64,000 nucleotides of DNA from an uncultured Rhodobacter sp. (GTDB taxonomy: Bacteria; Pseudomonadota; Alphaproteobacteria; Rhodobacterales; Rhodobacteraceae): assembly GCA_945952585.1 (NCBI GenBank), contig CAMFII010000010.1:62001-126000 (forward strand), given 5' to 3'. The notes under the pieces are model-generated. The model ran no database searches. It saw only the letters and a list, made by a program, of their open reading frames with translations, and had not been told where the DNA came from. Positions 62,536 to 64,000 of this stretch are shown piece after piece; position 1 is the first letter of the stretch; each line of letters starts with the position of its first letter. The translations under genes and the position numbers were made by a program.

Positions 62536-63783
62536 TCAGGCGCGGATCGTCCCGTCGCCGGTCACGAGATACTTGAAGCTCGTCAGCTGCTCGGCCCCCA
62601 CAGGGCCGCGCGCATGAAGCTTGCCGGTGGCGATGCCGATCTCGGCCCCCATGCCGAATTCGCCGCCATCGGCGAACTGCGTCGAAGCGTTGCGCAAGAG
62701 GATCGCGGAATCGAGCCGCTGGAAGAACCGCGCCGCCGCGGCATCATCCTCGGTCAGGATCGCCTCGGTGTGCTGGCTGCCAAAGCGGCGGATATGGGCG
62801 ATGGCCGCGTCCACGCCGTCGACGATCTTCGCCGCGATGATCATGTCGAGGAACTCGCGGCCGAAATCGTCAGGCGCGGCCTGCACCGTGCCCGGCACCT
62901 TCAGAAGATCGCCCTCGGTCCGCACCTCGACCCCAGCCTTGACCAGATCCTCGACCAGCACTGCCCCGTGGCGGTCGTAGAAGGCCCGGTCGATCAGCAG
63001 GCATTCCGCGGCGCCGCAGATGCCGGTCCGCCGGGTCTTGGCGTTCAGGACGACGCGCCGCGCCTTTTCCAGATCGGCCGCGCCATCGGCATAGACGTGG
63101 CAGATCCCTTCGAGATGGGCAAAGACCGGCACCCGCGCTTCTTTCTGCACCAGGCCGACCAGCCCCTTGCCGCCGCGCGGCACGATCACGTCGATCCATT
63201 CGGTTGCACGCAGCATGGCGGAAACCATCTCGCGGTCACGGGTCGGGATCAGCTGGATCGCCGCCTCGGGAAGCCCCGCTTCCTTCAGCCCCTCGACCAT
63301 GCAGGCATGGATCGCGGTCGAGGAATGGAAGCTCTCCGAGCCGCCCCGCAGGATCACCGCATTGCCCGCCTTCAGGCAGAGCGCACCCGCATCCGCCGTC
63401 ACGTTCGGGCGGCTTTCATAGATCACGCCGATGACGCCGAGCGGCGTCCGGACCCGCTGGATATGCAGGCCCGAGGGCATGTCCCACTCCGCTATCACCG
63501 AGCCAACCGGGTCATCCTGCGCCGCAACCGCCCGCAGCCCCTCGACGATGCTCTTGACGCGGCCCTCGTCGAGCTTCAGGCGGTCCATCATCGCCGGGCT
63601 CAGACCCTTGGCCGCGCCAAAGGCCTGATCCTCGGCATTGGCCGCGATCACCTCCGCGCGCCGCTCCCACAGCCGGTCGGCAGCTACCTCCAGAGCCAGA
63701 CGCTTCGCGTCGGATGGCGCGAAGGCGAGTTCCGCCGCCGCCGCTTTCGCGCGGGCGCCAATCTCTGCCATCAGGTCGCTCAT
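62536..63783 (-). CDS. proA: Gamma-glutamyl phosphate reductase ProA
   Basis: ProA reduces gamma-glutamyl phosphate to glutamate semialdehyde in proline synthesis. The 415-residue protein (start [13 protein letters not shown]) is near the family length of 417. It has [33 protein letters not shown], the PRGGKGLV loop, the catalytic-Cys region [16 protein letters not shown] and the ERF-like FGSQHTEAI block. I use the ATG at 63783 with GGAG just before it; an in-frame ATG at 63798 and a GTG at 63807 are alternatives. proB lies upstream, separated by a palindromic repeat. Confidence 0.93.
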   Translation of the reverse strand: MSDLMAEIGARAKAAAAELAFAPSDAKRLALEVAADRLWERRAEVIAANAEDQAFGAAKGLSPAMMDRLKLDEGRVKSIVEGLRAVAAQDDPVGSVIAEWDMPSGLHIQRVRTPLGVIGVIYESRPNVTADAGALCLKAGNAVILRGGSESFHSSTAIHACMVEGLKEAGLPEAAIQLIPTRDREMVSAMLRATEWIDVIVPRGGKGLVGLVQKEARVPVFAHLEGICHVYADGAADLEKARRVVLNAKTRRTGICGAAECLLIDRAFYDRHGAVLVEDLVKAGVEVRTEGDLLKVPGTVQAAPDDFGREFLDMIIAAKIVDGVDAAIAHIRRFGSQHTEAILTEDDAAAARFFQRLDSAILLRNASTQFADGGEFGMGAEIGIATGKLHARGPVGAEQLTSFKYLVTGDGTIRA

Positions 63784-63810
63784 CTGCGCTCCGTCCATCG
63801 CCGTCACCCG

Positions 63811-63864
63811 TCTATTTTCTGCTCTCAAGTATCCCACGGGGGTCCGGGGGTGTGAAACCCCCGG
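63811..63864 (-). repeat. Interspersed palindromic repeat (copy 3 of 3) between proB and proA
   Basis: On the minus strand CCGGGGGT-ttcac-ACCCCCGG is followed by ACCCCCGTGGGATACTTGAG and AGAAAATAG. It lies 12 nt after the proB stop and 28 nt before the proA ATG. If it terminates or stalls transcription, it would lower proA output relative to proB. Confidence 0.7.
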
Positions 63865-63875
63865 CGCTCTTCACT

Positions 63876-64000
63876 TCAGACCACCATGTCGTCCCGATGC
63901 ACCAGGGCCGCCCGGCCAGCATAGCCGAGGATCGCCTCGATCTCTCCCGACCGGTGCCCGGCAATCGCCTTCGCCTCGGCGGCCGTGTAGCGCACCAGCC
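63876..64000 (-). CDS. proB: Glutamate 5-kinase ProB, C-terminal end
   Basis: Only the last 40 residues are inside the window. They read [24 protein letters not shown] ... [10 protein letters not shown], matching the PUA-domain tail of glutamate 5-kinase, the first step of proline synthesis. The rest of the gene lies beyond the right edge. It is followed on the same strand by proA, with a 92-nt gap holding a repeat element. Confidence 0.85.
   Translation of the reverse strand, partial: LVRYTAAEAKAIAGHRSGEIEAILGYAGRAALVHRDDMVV

Overview
The window looks like chromosomal DNA of a high-GC alphaproteobacterium of the Rhodobacteraceae (Rhodobacter/Paracoccus/Defluviimonas type). Evidence is the aerobic cob gene set, a circularly permuted two-piece tmRNA with the alphaproteobacterial tag ANDNRAPVALAA, trgAB-cfa-phr, chpT, olsBA, SspB, DUF1127/DUF4169/DUF3553 proteins and VPLPA-CTERM proteins. 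Coding density is high and many genes overlap by 4 nt. I see no insertion sequence, prophage, CRISPR array, rRNA or tRNA gene.

Layout. 1-12.3 kb: aerobic cobalamin (corrin ring) synthesis, cobN(3' end)-cobG-cobH-cobI-cobJ-[cobK reversed]-cobL-cobE-cobM-[repeat element]-cobB-cobA-DUF1636, then a cobalamin riboswitch before cbtB-cbtA (predicted cobalt uptake), then cobF. 12.4-16.7 kb: trmO, an AcoR-like regulator without an ATPase domain, an aldehyde dehydrogenase and an orphan adenine methyltransferase. 16.8-26.9 kb: stress and metal genes, including oxyR/katG divergent, a P2-type cation ATPase, and a copper unit (copZ-like, copA, cueR) with two back-to-back CueR-type promoters. 27-29.8 kb: surE-pcm-nlpD-like. 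29.8-34 kb: minus-strand stress operon phr-cfa-trgA-trgB with a candidate ECF promoter. 34.2-38 kb: a class V aminotransferase and two tandem PotD-like binding proteins. 38.1-44.4 kb: tmRNA, a DUF1194 protein, a chromate resistance pair, sspB, fumC, a VPLPA-CTERM lectin-like protein and a DUF4169/ribbon-helix-helix pair. 44.4-48.2 kb: P450 plus membrane hydrolase-like gene, ccdA, a TusA-like gene. 48.2-57.2 kb: rne with a long leader, a second VPLPA-CTERM protein, dctBD-like two-component genes, purQ, an alcohol dehydrogenase. 57.3-64 kb: trmJ, a TfoX-N protein, a thiE-like gene, olsB-olsA, DUF3553, chpT, a GST gene and proA with the end of proB.

How the genes work together. The first 12 kb encodes most steps from uroporphyrinogen III to hydrogenobyrinic acid a,c-diamide plus part of the cobaltochelatase. 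Only the cbtBA cobalt-uptake genes sit directly behind the B12 riboswitch. The middle is rich in oxidative, light, copper, tellurite and chromate resistance genes. tmRNA and its adaptor SspB lie 3 kb apart. No clearly new multi-gene system stands out. The best leads are the DctD-like regulator without a GAFTGA loop, the P450/hydrolase pair, the DUF1636 gene in the cob cluster, the tandem binding proteins with a shared operator-like palindrome, and several intergenic palindromic repeats.
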